Source of the DNA: Gerris lacustris
Taxonomy: Eukaryota > Arthropoda > Insecta > Hemiptera > Gerridae
Direction: 5' to 3'
DNA: 64,000 nucleotides
Assembly: GCA_951217055.1 (NCBI GenBank)
Contig: OX578276.1
Location: 74,763,144 to 74,827,143, forward strand
Part shown: positions 35,040 through 48,110 of the stretch, one piece after another
Layout of the letters: every line of letters starts with the position of its first letter
Position numbering within the stretch: position 1 is the stretch's first letter
Made by a program: the position numbers and the translations under genes
Notes under the pieces: generated by a model
Database searches by the model: none
What the model was told of the DNA's origin: nothing
The model's input: only the letters and a program-made list of their open reading frames with translations

Positions 35040-35480
35040 GCATTATGAACTTTAGATTTCAAATCAAGCATTTCTTTAATGCATTGGTTTCTTTGAGCAG
35101 TAAAACAAGTTGACGAAGTTGTGAAGTGCACTTTGCACGTAATAAAGCAGGTGAAGGCTGCAGCTTCAGCACTGATGAGTGCAACGATACTTTATAGTTG
35201 TGCATTGAGCTGAGTGCAGATCACGTCCCTGTCCAGTTTTAATCGGGTAAGTCTATCCACATCAAGCAAACAGGTGGACGCATGTTAAAAAAGAACAAGA
35301 AAAAACGTCTTTAAAGTTAATCGGGAGGAGGTAAAATTACCCTGAGGAAGGAATAACTTGAGTCATTTAATTACCCTTAGATTCCTTAGGGCAGCCTCGC
35401 TGGAATTGTAACGATCCTGACATGACGGCATTCTACCTATCTTCTGATTGATTTTAGCATTCCTCAACAGAACCATATAA
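35040..35480. promoter_or_regulatory. Moderately GC-rich block, candidate conserved non-coding element
   Basis: It contains clustered words such as GTGCACTTTGCAC, CAGGTG E-box-like sites and TGATTGAT (35445-35452, the Exd/Pbx-type site). A strong 5'-splice-site match, GGGTAAGTC, occurs near 35246 after GTCCCTGTCCAG. However, all three frames between plausible acceptors and that donor contain stops, so a coding exon is not supported. A non-coding exon remains possible. Confidence 0.25.
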
Positions 35481-35702
35481 CAGTATACAGTAGGAATACT
35501 AGCTAATCCTTAAGTGGTATAATGTATCCTCCCTTTTTTTTTACTCAATTTTGTTTCAAAATTAAGTTTTTCTTACTTAAATTTGTATTTCTTCACGACA
35601 CTTAAAATTTGTAACATTAGTTACAATGTTTTAGGTTTTTAGTTTTCACGCTTTTCTTAAAATTTAGTTCCAACACAAGCAACTTTGGGTGATTGTTTTT
35701 TT

Positions 35703-35768
35703 TTCTAAAATATTATAAACAGTTTTAAAAATTAATTCTAAAATATTATAAACAGTTTTAAAAATTAA
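35703..35768. repeat. 33-bp perfect tandem duplication
   Basis: TTCTAAAATATTATAAACAG... begins at 35703 and again at 35736. The two 33-base units are identical, implying a recent slippage or duplication event. Confidence 0.9.
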
Positions 35769-35769
35769 T

Positions 35770-36639
35770 ATTAAAATATAACCTGATGAGTACCAACATT
35801 GTTAGGAAAATAACTGATACTACTATAAGCACAACATAACATAACATTTATTTTGTAGCTAGTTTTTAATCGTTTATTAAACTTCGTTATGATGATTGAT
35901 GATGATCGGCGAAACAGCCGAAATCAGACACAAATAACCATTAAGAGAAAAATCACCGTAAAAAGACGAAAGAAAAACAATCTTTTAAGCCACACTATAA
36001 AGTATTAAAATGTACAAAGAAAATCTTATGACATTTTGCATTTTTTTAGTCGTTTCTAGGCAGATAGTGTTATTTTCTTTTCTTTCTCATATACGTATAA
36101 TAATATACAGATATATATTATTGTGATTGCGCAAAAGTTAAAAATCTAAAAAATAGATTTTGAGATTTGTTTGGATTTAAACGTTTTAAGATTTACTGGA
36201 GCCTCAAATATAGGGATGATTTTTATTAAATGTGGCATACATGTTCAGAAAATCATACTTTCAGGGAAAATCGCTAAAATGAATTTTGAAGAACTAAAAG
36301 TGAATTGGATACAACTATATTACGGTCCATTTAAATACAAATTTAACAATACAACTCGTTTTCCGAGAAAAATCTAGTTTCCGAGATGCTACTGAAAATA
36401 AATATGATTTTGCTGAAATTCGAAAAAGAATTGTAAACAATCACATTAAGTCAACACTTTTTAAGTACAGTTTATAAAAAATTGATTAAATTAAATATTA
36501 TTGAATTTAAATTCAGTATTACTAAGTACGGCTTAATGCCGATTGGTAACCAAAAACATATTTTTCATTTATATATTTTATGTAAAAAAAAAAAAAGAAG
36601 AAGAAGAATGTATATATTGTTTTGAGGTTATAATAAATG

Positions 36640-36682
<43 letters not shown>

Positions 36683-38735
36683 TACTAAGTACTTGTATGA
36701 GAAAGTTTTTTTCGAGTTTGTCGTATTTTTCATAGTTTCGTAGGCTGAATCCGTAAATATTAGCCAGAGTTGAAATGTTTAATGTATCTTTATCAATCTT
36801 AAATTGTACAATGGTAATGAGCATTTTGCTCATCTGTAAATTATTATACATCAATAAATAAAATGATAATTTTCAATCTTCAACAAATTATTTTATACAT
36901 ATTATCATATTATGAGGTTCAACCCCTATCTACAAAAATAATTACATTACCTTTATCACGTTTATACGAATAGATTAAGCGTAAATATTTGTTTTTAATT
37001 TTAAATTAAAAAGGGGAAACTTGATTTAAGACTGCATTAACCTGTGGCGTTGTTTGACATTTGATGTCAGTTAAACCATTTGAATCATACGGTTGAGCTG
37101 ATCATGACTGACACAGTTCGGATTGATCATGGAATCCAACTATTTAATACAACCCATATCTAGTAATGATATTTCCACTCGATTGAAGATCGTCTAACTC
37201 TATAATAAATAAAGCTTCTGCAAGGAACTAACTAATTATATTTTTTCTTTGTATAATCGATTTGCTTAAATAGCCATTTAACTATTTAAATGACCCATCA
37301 AAATCCGAATGAAAGATGTTAACTTCGTTTCAAAATAAACTAAATAAGCTAGCTCCTTCAAATCAATGCAGGGCATTTCCTTCTATATTGCTTTGCTAAC
37401 TTAATATTAGATATTTGAAAGAACAAATAATTTATAATAATCGAGTAGTGTCCCGACGACGCCGACGCACCTCGAAAATATTTGTTATTGCTAAGCTAAT
37501 ACAACCACATTTATTCCAATAAAAAATAAACGTTTGTTTTGATTTGTTAGTCTTTAAATAGATATAATAATTTATCTAAATAGATATCTAGATTAATTTT
37601 ACTATTTTTCTACATATAAAATTAAGCCCCTTGCCACTAAGGGCTCGTTAAATTATGTATAATCAAATGAAAATTAATTCTGTTTGTATTAAGATTACTT
37701 GAAATCTAATAAAAAGTGCAACGACCCATCATAAATCACGTTTCCTTCAGGCGCCCTTCTCTGTTAGACTTTAATGACAGAATTTTGTTAAATTATAATT
37801 ATATCCAGTTACATTGCACATAATTATTATATATAGAGTTAATATATATTTTTTAAGAATTATTATAAACACAAATGCATAAGCTATACTGTCTGTACAA
37901 AGAAGGAGGAAAATTTGTAAGTTCAAATTGTTATTCTTTTTTGATTAAAATTGGGTGTTTAAATTATTTAATTCAGAAATCAATATCTATTTTGAAATCT
38001 AGTTAGAATTAATCTTAACTTTTCTTCAGAAAAAAAAGTTGTTTTATAGATTTGTTTTCTTTTTTATGTAAATTATGAAATAAAATGATTAAGTGAACTA
38101 ACATAATACTACAAATTTGTAAATCTATACAAGAATTGTTAAAAATAACAAATAATTGTTAAAATCTAAAATTTGGAGATTTTTTTATAAACAGAAATAC
38201 AGGCAGATATGATGCATACAACTAAGGATACAACTAAACAAATAATTGTTTAATAAAGCACACATTTTTACGTCAAAATGAAAGTAATGGAAAACATTTT
38301 TTCGATATCAGTATTGTTTAATTTTGCATTTAATTTCTAGTTTAATATTTTTTAATAACTTCATAATAGACAGAATAAGAAATTATTTCAGTAGCTCAGA
38401 ACAAGTAAACTCATTTTTATGGTCCCTACGAAAAAACAGAGAACTTTAATAATTTCCAGCGTTTGTCGTTTTCGGACCTGATCTCTGAAAGTACCCAACA
38501 CAAAAGTTTCAATCACGGCAGTTATGCGTAATAACCCAAACTTGGGAAAAATATAATATGAAAACACTAAAAAACATACCTCAAAAACAAGGGGGTTGAT
38601 ATTTGGTTTCTGAAAATGCGTCTTGTGAAATAAAAGGCAATAATACATGAGTCAAAATAAATATTTGGTTTCGATTTTGTACCAATTCATCTTTGCATCA
38701 ATTGCCCCCCAAAAAATGCGTTTCCCTTTCTATTG
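35770..38735. other. AT-rich non-coding DNA with (A)n(GAA)n and (ATT)n tracts
   Basis: A run of A then GAA units lies at about 36583-36609, and (TTA)n at 36641-36680. Tyr/Ile or Phe-rich frames over these are artefacts. No gene recognised. Frames at 36171, 38388 and 38647 have no domain features, and the last runs into a dispersed repeat. Confidence 0.5.
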
Positions 38736-38737
38736 TG

Positions 38738-38950
38738 TTTCCGAGCTTACCAAAGGTAAAGGAAACTATGTAATTTCAGACGTCAGAGAACGTTTTTGGT
38801 TCCGATTCTATCTATCGGTCTGTCGCCCAATTTTTGCGTACCAACATATCTTAAATCTTAAAAACTACTATTAGGTCATAAAACGCCCATTGTTAGTCTC
38901 ATATAAAGTTTCAACTTTCTGCGCCCATTTGTTTCTCTTTCACATTCGCG
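38738..38950 (-). repeat. Dispersed repeat family A, minus-strand copy
   Basis: It matches the copy at 19853-20140 on the same strand: TTCCGAGCTTACCAAAGGTAA, TTTTTGGTTCCG, ATCGGTCTGTCG, CCAATTTTTGCG(T)ACCAACATAT, AACGCCCATTGTTAG, and CGCCCATTTGTTTCTCTTT. Diverged and truncated. Confidence 0.75.
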
Positions 38951-39039
38951 CGTACATATACACCTATATCATCTAAAGTACTCATCTGATTTTAAGATTT
39001 CAACTTAATGCAGTAAAAAATTTAATTTTTAAAAATGTT

Positions 39040-39605
39040 TGTATATATTTGAAATCTACTTTAGGTATAGGTGGATTTCATTTGATACTCAACATTTAAA
39101 ATAATACATTTTTTGGCTCTGTGTGCGCACACAAAATTTTCAATTTAAACAAAGTGTGAACTTTTTTCGGGAAATTTTCATCGCCCTATCATACGGTATT
39201 ATCATTAATTATTATTTCTTCATTAATTATTATTTATCATGAAAACTATCTAAATCCACCCTGAAAGGGTTGTTGGGGGAATTGTTTTTGGGGGTATATT
39301 TCGACTTATAAATGCAATAAAAAATTATTTTAAAAAGTTATATTTGTTTTTAATCCATAAAAAGTTTTGCAATTAAAAAAAGTGAGCATTTTTTTAGAGA
39401 AATATTTATCATAAGGTTAATATTTGAATGAATTATTTCATAATTTTAGGGCTAGACGATATAGGGTGGTTAAAAAGGATTTTTTTGGGTGAAATTTTGG
39501 CGCTAAAAACGTAATAGCGGCGGTAAAAAACCCAATACTTATAAATTTTTATATATTTTTGTAATCTACTTTTGTAGTAGCTTTCATTTGATACCCCTCT
39601 CGAAA
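39040..39605 (+). repeat. Two copies of the GTAATCTAC / TTTCATTTGATAC repeat module
   Basis: Near 39045-39092 and 39548-39592 the words TGTATATATTTGAAATCTAC or TATATATTTTTGTAATCTAC are followed by TTTCATTTGATAC(T/C)C. These are the inverse of the modules at 14.34 and 14.70 kb, and here again they come as a tandem pair (about 500 bases apart). Stretches between contain T- and A-runs but no frame. Confidence 0.65.
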
Positions 39606-39764
39606 ATTAAAAAAAAAAAGAGTTTAGAAATTTTAGCACATTGCGCATGCGCATATTATATGATTAACTAATTTATACTTTTCCTATGTATGGCACAAAA
39701 AGTTACACCAGTATTTCAAATTTCAACTCTCTAGTGTCACAAATGTAAAATGTCACAACGAAAC

Positions 39765-39900
39765 TGTGTCACAATTAAAGTTTAAGATTAACGGACTAGT
39801 TTTCATATAATGTTGGATTGAATGTTACATGTTACCAGACGTGAAATTTTTCGGTCACGATCACAGCCAATTCTTGTGTACAAAAGCAAAAAAGGTTTCC
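39765..39900 (+). repeat. Diverged relative of the interior of the foldback element at 40.3-41.1 kb
   Basis: AATTAAAGTTTAAG, AACGGACTAGTTTT, GGATTGAATGTTAC, AGACGTGAAATTTTT, GGTCACGATCACA and CCAATTCTTGTGTACAAA match, in order and inverted, the interior of the foldback element (about 40555-40665). The copy here lacks the foldback arms. A 102-codon frame (39829-40137) runs through it, but it is not preserved in the other copy and is probably incidental. Confidence 0.75.
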
Positions 39901-40163
39901 CCAAATGAAACCACAACACTTCGGGTTCTAATAGGAAATCTGACGCTGAACAAAAAAGTTCCTATAAACATGGATCCGGTACAGCTACGAGATATTTGTA
40001 AAAAATCATTCAAAAACATCGCTTTTCGGCGTTTATCCTTACAATTCTCAAATACTACGCTTTTTATCATAATACTCCTTGAAGGCAAATCTTGTACCGT
40101 GATTTTAAATTGCCTACGGACCCTTTGTGTGTACTAAAAGCACTTACTTATTAGGCAACTATT

Positions 40164-41082
<919 letters not shown>

Positions 41083-41136
<54 letters not shown>
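41083..41136. repeat. (TA)n followed by (GA)n microsatellite
   Basis: About 11 TA units then about 16 AG units directly right of the foldback element. Confidence 0.95.
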
Positions 41137-41140
<4 letters not shown>

Positions 41141-42325
41141 TTAATATTTAAACATTCACACAAACTGATTACCAAAGAGATTGCGGTTCGATGTTAAATC
41201 TAATTATCGCATTAAGTCGTATTACAGGTTTAGGTGTAAGTTTCCCTTGAATCATTTGTAAAGAGGAATAAAGCTTGATTCAAAATCATATATGTTATAA
41301 TAAATGTGATCTGCTAACGTTTGCTATTAAAGATCACCTGGTTGTTATCAAGAGCATGATTCAAAGCAGTTAGAATGTAAACTAAACTTAAGAAGATTAT
41401 ATAGAGCCTGCTTATAAGTAATTTATGTTACTTGAAACCCCTTTACTTAACACTTGAAGTAATTTATATACTCTATTCTAACGAAGTAAAAAGAACACGT
41501 GTAGTATGATTAAATATCTTCTACTCTCTTTTCATCCACGCGCTAGTCAGAACTAGATATTAAGATATAGGAAGGAAGAAAATAAAATATATAGCAGAGA
41601 TTTATAAAAGTATGTGGTGATGAATGGATAAAAAAAAACTAAATACAAAAATAAACAGTCAGTAGCAAACTGAAATTTAAATAACGAAATTGATCATGAA
41701 TTATTATGGAACTCGTTAAACGTTTCTTTAATATCACATTTACCATCTTAAAGGTGATGTTTAAAAGGCGGCAAACTAAATCTAAAAACAAATTAAGAAA
41801 AAGTAAGTAACGTATTTTTGGCCAGGCCTACCACTTTCTCGCTGAAATAAATAAAAAAATAATTTAGATAGATAAGAATAATGACAAAAATAAATTTGGC
41901 ATTCGAAACACCTCAAGACAAACTTTTATACTAAGAAATACTTTTTACACCAATCAAATGAACAAAAACTATAAAAAAATTCAATGATAAACCAAGAATT
42001 ATCTAAGTGCCTATAAAACTGAATTTACAAAAAAGTATTAGTATGAGACGTGATTCAATAAAAACAGTTACAGAGCCAAAATATGGCGTGAAACCACACG
42101 GGATTTAACAAGAGTTGATCGAAGACCTGTGGTTTTTCAGATATTTTAAGCGTTAAGATGTTAGTGAAAAATGCAGTTATTACTTTAAGTGGCAAGCGTG
42201 AGTAGAAACAAAGGTAGGAAAGGTCAGAAAATACGTGCGTCGAAATAGTACATGATTGGACTGAAAGAGGAGAAACTTTTATGGTTAAGTACGAGTGTTC
42301 CTCTGCCATTATTGGTAAATAGACT
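41137..42325. other. AT-rich non-coding DNA
   Basis: No gene or structured element recognised. The long minus-strand frame 42055-42567 extends in from the GC-rich island to the right and has no recognisable protein character. Confidence 0.5.
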
Positions 42326-42329
42326 GGGT

Positions 42330-42640
42330 ATTGGACACGTGCCTGAAGAACAAGAGGAGAAGAAGCTCGCCGAAGACTCGCGGAATTCGGGCCGCAGAAG
42401 GGAGGGTCCTTTTTTCGCCAGGAAGCGCAACGAGCGATGTCCAAAGGCTCGGAGGAGAGATATATCATGTCAACGGACGAGGGGAAACGAAGCAAGAAGA
42501 AAAACTCGACCAGGAGGAATCCGGTCCAGACGGGCCCGCAGGATTTCCACGCGATACCTTGTACCATTCATAACGACCTGGTTGCTAAGGCGACGCCGGG
42601 ACATCATTAGCTCTGCCGCTCGCCCTTATTAACTTCACCG
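42330..42640. promoter_or_regulatory. CpG-rich island with E-box and RFX X-box-like site
   Basis: An abrupt GC- and CpG-rich island. It contains CACGTG (42336-42341, canonical E-box) and GTTGCTAAGGCGAC (42581-42594), which closely fits the two-half-site X-box recognised by RFX factors (ciliary gene promoters in animals). A purine-rich centre (GAAGAACAAGAGGAGAAG) leaves long open frames on both strands (126 and 170 codons), but neither looks like a conserved protein. A promoter or enhancer is the most economical explanation. Confidence 0.35.
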
Positions 42641-42929
42641 CATCACTTACACAACACAACCTACCATTATAAATTAAATCCATTTTATAGACTCTCTAAA
42701 CATATTTTGCTACCATTTTAATTGAAAGTAAACACAATTTTAAAACGAGAGTTCTTTTCTAAAGGCATAAAGAGAGAGAAAAGAGTAACGTAGAAAATTA
42801 TCAGTATATCAGGAAAACAAAGCATACGAAGCATGTATCTAAGCAACGAGTACCTAAAGAAATTAAGACCTTTTATTAAAACTTAGAAAATCATAATTAC
42901 ATATGGTACTGCAATATTAATATACTTGC

Positions 42930-43560
42930 AACGTGTACAAGAGCAGATACGCTTGATCTCTGATCTTGCAATCTCTAACCACCGCACCGTCTGCAGAAAC
43001 AGGCTGAGTATACAACTAGCAGTCTCAAACTTGATCTCGACCTCTGAAATAAACGATATACAGACAAATGGCGCAAAACCTCTTTGTGTTTCACCGAGTC
43101 TGAAGCACGAGCCGGGCAGATTTAAAATTTAAAGCAAGGAGTAGGTCAGTACGAGTCGGACCCTCGGTGATAACGAGACGGAGGAGCACGCAGGCCCACT
43201 ATCTCGCGTTCACTCTGAATCGAGACAAAGCGTCGTTAGACGGAGCAGCGCTGGCATTTCCAAGAAGGTTGCGAGTTTTGACAATAAAACGCTTTACCTT
43301 GAGGACCTTTTTATTTTAGCCTGAGCGGCCTGGATACTTTCACTGGTCTAGAGAGAGCGGACAACCCCTGAATAGATAAAGCAACCAGATAAAGACAATG
43401 GAGGCGAGAGGGCCGGGACAATGCCTGTTTGTTTTAAAAACAACAACAGCCTTGTCATCTCCCACATAATTAGACAGGCAGCCCGGTCCCCAGTCAGAAG
43501 GTCGCTCGATTTTTTAAAATAATTCTACGCAACAATAAAAAACCATTCGGGGGCGTTACG
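42930..43560. promoter_or_regulatory. GC-richer block with clustered factor-binding words, candidate enhancer
   Basis: Composition is raised over about 600 bases. In 43385-43435 there are AGATAA (GATA type, 43387-43392), ACAATGG (Sox type, 43395-43401), a second ACAATG (43418-43423) and TGTTTGTTT (forkhead type, 43426-43434). A 68-codon frame at 42926-43132 is not recognised. A tRNA-like block on the minus strand near 42955-42990 was considered and rejected. Motif clustering is suggestive only. Confidence 0.3.
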
Positions 43561-46200
43561 AAATGATAGAGTACTGCATACTTATATGAAGGAAAAATAG
43601 GCTATTGCGACGTTGGCCTCAAAGAACGCCCTCTACATAAATAGCTGGTTTAAAAACTATGTTTTCTTTGATGTAACAAACAAATACTATTCATAAAGTT
43701 TAAACATAATAATGAATAAATTTATTAGAAAAATAAATATATATAAAGGACAATAAAAATTTTAAGGCATAGATAATGGTTTTTTTTTAAGTTTGCTAAT
43801 TTTTTATTATTATTATAATTACATTTTTTTTTTTTTTCGAACATACTTAATTAACAACACAACAAATATATAAATAATTACCTACTCTACTAACAGGTAA
43901 ACAGAGTGTATTACTATTAGGTCATAAGAGATTTTAACACTTCTAAATATTACATTTTATTAGATTAATCCAAGAGTTCCTTAGATTTTCATTCAATTTA
44001 AAAAAATGGCAATTCGTGTAATCCTTGGCAACATTTATCATTAAAAAATATTACAGGTATAAGTTACATCATAAAGAAAGAGGGAATATAGCTGATTCTC
44101 AGCGTCATTAAACAAGATACCGTGGGTTAACAAGTTTCTGGCTGGCCTCTGCGTGACAAACGCAAATCAACCATTTACGAAATTCCAGTTGCCTGGCCTG
44201 CTCCTTATCATTTATCAAATCACCTGTTCGATTTCGCTTATATTTTTATAGTATATTTCGTTTTTTTTTTTAAAAAATTGCTTATTTGATCACTTTAGAA
44301 CATCAATTAATTTTAATTGACATTTCAGCAATCGAATAATAGAGGAATGGAAAAAGTTAGTGAGTAAATTTAAAATAAAATGGTATCGGCCTATATCATT
44401 AAAAAAATAAAAATAATAAAATTAGAAATGGTGGTTTTCAGCGGTTAACACTTTTGAAGATAAAATTAAACGAATAAGAATATAAATCACATTACTCATT
44501 TAAAAATTAGAGCAATTATAAAGATACGCCATTGTTACTATTAAAAACGTAAAAGCTGAATTTTAAAAAAAATACATGTATAATAAATTTATAAAATAAT
44601 TGTAGGGAAGAAGAAACCTGATAAAGCTTATTCCTATAATAATAAAGGATAAATGATTTTCAAGGATAATGAATAATTCCTAGGATAAAAGCTTAATCAT
44701 CAAGAAAATCTAAACCTAAAACTCCAAAATGAAGTCCCCTAAAAACTAAAAAATTAAATCCCTCTTTTTTAAAAAAATCATTAGGAATATAGGAGTTTCA
44801 TAAAAATTATAATTGATACGTGGATAATAATAATTACAAGATAAAAAAAACTTTTTACATACTACGTTTTTAAATTTTCTATTGACTAAATAAAAAATCA
44901 ATATGAAACTTGTCAAAATGAAGATTGTAAATATGGGACATGTCATAACAAATAAAAAAACTTGCTGATTTTTTCCGAACTAACTTTCCATACAGCAAAA
45001 TTTGCTGAAAACAAATTAAATTCTGCTGAAAGATGACTAAAAGTATTAAAATAATGAATTGTCATCGTGTTCTGAGCTATTCTGAAAGTTTCAAATGTCT
45101 AGCTACTCGGGATGTTAGTTAAAATTCGATTGCAAGATTTGTACTGGACAAACAAAACAAGATAGCAAGCTAATAGAAACGTAGTAACAATTACTGTTAT
45201 CGTAAAGGTTGAAGAATATTATAATAATAAAATAAATATAGAAAGTCGAAATATAAATATTTTTTTATGAACAAAGAAGTTCGCCTAAACAACAACACAA
45301 AAGGTCAAAATAAAATCCGGACCTCGACAAAAGATAGTAAAACAAAGACAGTTCCGCGGAAGCGATTAAGATCGAATAATTTAACTAATCCAACAAGAAA
45401 GGGGATTAACTAAAAGAAAAGAGAAATAAAAGAATAAAGCCAAAACAAGTTGGATGTGAGACAAGTTGACAAGAGGCGGCGGACAAGTGGCCGGTCACAA
45501 TGTAATCCGTTCTAGCGATCTAGAGGCGAGCTCCACACAATCTCAACGGGACAAATTGCCTTCACACAACCAGCCCACGCTTCTATACCTAAAATAAACA
45601 AATTCCCTTAAACACCAACAACAGATTCACTTACTTAAAAAATATCAAAATATAAAATATTCACTTCTACATAGGTACCCTAACTTCGTGAGCAACATTA
45701 AAGACCGTTTCACAAATTAGAAATCCACAACTATCAAAACTTACTTAACTAAATGTACCAATTGAAATTATACTAAACTTTCTCATGCACGCGTACATAA
45801 TTACTCGGTCCAATGACTTCCATTTAATAGTTTTCAAAGTTGCATTAAATTTTTATTGAACATTTTATCAAAATTTACCATAAACACACCAATAACTCTG
45901 CAACCTTTATTTTATAAAAATCAAAAAAACTAGAAGTTAAGTCTTAAATTAAGTAACCACACGAATACTTTATGAGCCTTGGAACAAAGCCACCGCCCCC
46001 TACTTAGACCTCCGAAATAAGCTTATTACTCACTTATTCAAGTATATATTTTGAATATTTAGTACTGCTCCTAAGTTTTATTGGATATACCTATTTTAAT
46101 AACATTAATTTATTTATATTACTTTATCCTATAAAGCGTTTATGAAATACAGCATAGATATTTTTTTCTTTAAATCTCAATAATGATTACTGTTGTTTCT
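43561..46200. other. AT-rich non-coding DNA with two GC-richer pockets
   Basis: Pockets at about 44090-44230 and 45440-45600 stand out from AT-rich flanks without frames or TIRs. A T run lies at 43825-43838. No gene recognised. Confidence 0.45.
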
Positions 46201-46358
46201 AGTCTTTAGGGGTATGTAATAAAAACAAACTCTCAACTCTCCTACATTATTTTGCTATATTTCGACTCCTCTTTTGAGTCTTTTGATTTTAAAGCACTAT
46301 ACTCAAAAGCTAAGATTAAAATATTTTGTTATACAATATCATTTTAAACCGTGTAATA

Positions 46359-47760
46359 GGGGAAACCGGGGCTGGTTGTTACACTTTTTTATTTATTTTT
46401 ATTTGGCCAAGCCATAAGTTTTCTGAGTTATTTAACGTTAGTTCTTTTAAACCAACTGATGTTGGCTACCTCAATGATTTTTTTCGGCTCACAATATTCA
46501 CGTCTCTTATCGTAGGGACTTATAATCTTAGATGACTTAAATTGTAACAACCTACCCCGCTATGGGGGGGGGGGGGGGGGGGTAAGTTGTTACACATTGG
46601 GGTAGGTTGTTACAGTTATATTGGTAAAGGAACTTGCGTGTTTAGAGTTGTTAGAAATTATTTATGGACGTTCCAAATGTCTTGAATTTATCAAGTACCT
46701 CATAAGAACACCATTTTATGCATTTAGATTTAAGTAATATATGATTTCAAGAACTTTAATTACAGTAGGTTGCTTCGGTTAGAAAAATTAAACAACATCA
46801 AGTTCAACAATTTGTTTTATATTTAGGTACTTAATAAGAAAGAAAAATAGGTAAGGACATACAAAAAAAAAAAAAAAAATGTAAATAAAAATTGGAAAAA
46901 ATGGATAAATAATGACTATCTTAAAATTTGACAAAACCATTTAAATAGAGAGAAAAGCAAAATATTTTCAAAAGTTAATCATATTTGACTGAACCTCGAC
47001 CTGGCTCATTCTAGGCTCATTCCTAAAAAAAAAATTAAAAAGAAAATAAATTATAGCATATAAGTGAATTTTAAACAGTTTGATTTAATTTGCTTGTAAT
47101 TATTTTTATTCTACTCATAAATAAGAAAATGGCTAAATACTACTCTAAATTAGAAAATGATTCCTGTTTGGCAATAAAAATTATTTTTTCTTATACCTTT
47201 TATTCATTATAAGTAAAAGTTAAACAAAATCTCGGTTAAAAACGTTTATTTAATAATAATTTACATTCCTAGGGTTAGTTATTACAGATAACAAGTAATG
47301 GGGCAGGTTGATACAGAGTATACACAACTTACCCTGTATATAACAACCAGCCCCATGCTGCCATTTTGGACGCAATCGAGTAAAATGTCTACCCACATAA
47401 GTTTAAAACATCTAATAAACTGTGATAATTAAGCTTAATGAACATTGTTTTTAATCTAATACTTACTAAAGCTACATTAAAACAAATGAAGACTGCCTAA
47501 CATATTTTATAGCACCTACATTTTTTACTTTTAGGGGTTTAAAACATAAATCATTACATATATGTAGAATGAAGAGACCTGTCCTCAAGCTGATAATTGA
47601 TAATCTTATCGTATAGGGACTTTGTAGATAACTTAAAGAAAGGTAACTTAATGAAGAACTAAGGTATCCTGTCCTTGATAGACTGAGATATGCATTGTAG
47701 ACCTCTCCCCCTTAGTTCAATTTAAATTCTGTATGTAACAACCAGCCCCGGTCTCCCCCC
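46359..47760. mobile_element. Inner TIR element with iterated GGGGYWGGTTGTTACA motif
   Basis: Ends are inverted: GGGGAAACCGGGGCTGGTTG (46359 on) and the complement of CAACCAGCCCCGGTCTCCCC (to 47759), with one internal mismatch. The core GGGGYWGGTTGTTACA recurs inside in both orientations, at 46368+, 46543-, 46579+, 46599+, 47272+, 47300+, 47319-, 47339- and 47734-, clustered within ~260 bases of the left end and ~490 of the right. A G19 run at 46564-46582 lies within the left cluster. Iterated subterminal motifs are known as transposase-binding sites in several DNA transposons. The interior carries no transposase frame. Target-site duplication not resolved. Confidence 0.75.
46564..46582. repeat. 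G19 homopolymer
   Basis: Nineteen consecutive Gs inside the left subterminal cluster of the inner element, unusual in this AT-rich window. Could form G-quadruplex structure and is prone to sequencing or assembly error. Confidence 0.95.
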
Positions 47761-48110
47761 ACTGGAGCTGTGATAATTTTTAATATTTGTTTTAATCTAA
47801 TTAGAGATATTTGTTTTTATGTTAATTGTAATTGTGTAGTTAATGTTATGGAAAGAGTATTAAGGAAAAGGTTGACAAAATGTAAGGAAATTCAATTAAT
47901 ATGAATGTTGTTTTTTTAGGTATTTTCCTCTTTAGGAACAGGACTACTAGCTGTATAAGCACTTAAAAAGAATTAAAAATTACGATTTTTATAACAAAAG
48001 ATTTAAATCTTAGCTCTTGAATATGATGCTTGAAAATGACTGAAAAGAGGAGTCGAAATATACCAAAATGATGTAGGAGAGTTTGTTTATATTACATATC
48101 CCTAAAGACT

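Larger units (their letters stand above)
46201..48110. mobile_element. TIR element with ~115-bp inverted ends, split by a second element
   Basis: The left end 46201-46320 and right end 48003-48110 are inverted copies: AGTCTTTAGGG(G/A)TATGTAAT, AAACAAACTCTC, CTACAT(T/C)ATTTTG, TATATTTCGACTCCTCTTTT and AGCTAAGATT, separated by small indels. The interior contains another complete TIR element (46359-47760). Removing it leaves an outer element of roughly 500 bases, a typical non-autonomous size. No transposase frame is present. The outer target duplication is not resolved. Confidence 0.75.

Noticed and set aside
35172..35178. CTGATGA, the conserved core of hammerhead ribozymes
   Set aside because: No GAAA box and no closing stems at the required positions.
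35100..35255. Possible exon ending in the strong donor GGGTAAGTC
   Set aside because: All three frames from plausible acceptors contain stops. A non-coding exon cannot be excluded.
39829..40137. 102-codon frame
   Set aside because: Runs through a diverged repeat whose other copy (inside the foldback element) does not keep the frame.
42055..42632. Opposite-strand frames of 170 and 126 codons, the longest in the window
   Set aside because: They overlap on a purine-biased GC-rich island, neither resembles a protein family, and strand bias alone removes stops. The island is kept as a possible regulatory element.
42955..42990. tRNA-like words on the minus strand (GGTGCGGTGGTTAGAG type)
   Set aside because: Resembles a D-arm/A-box, but no B box follows at the right distance and no cloverleaf can be drawn by eye.
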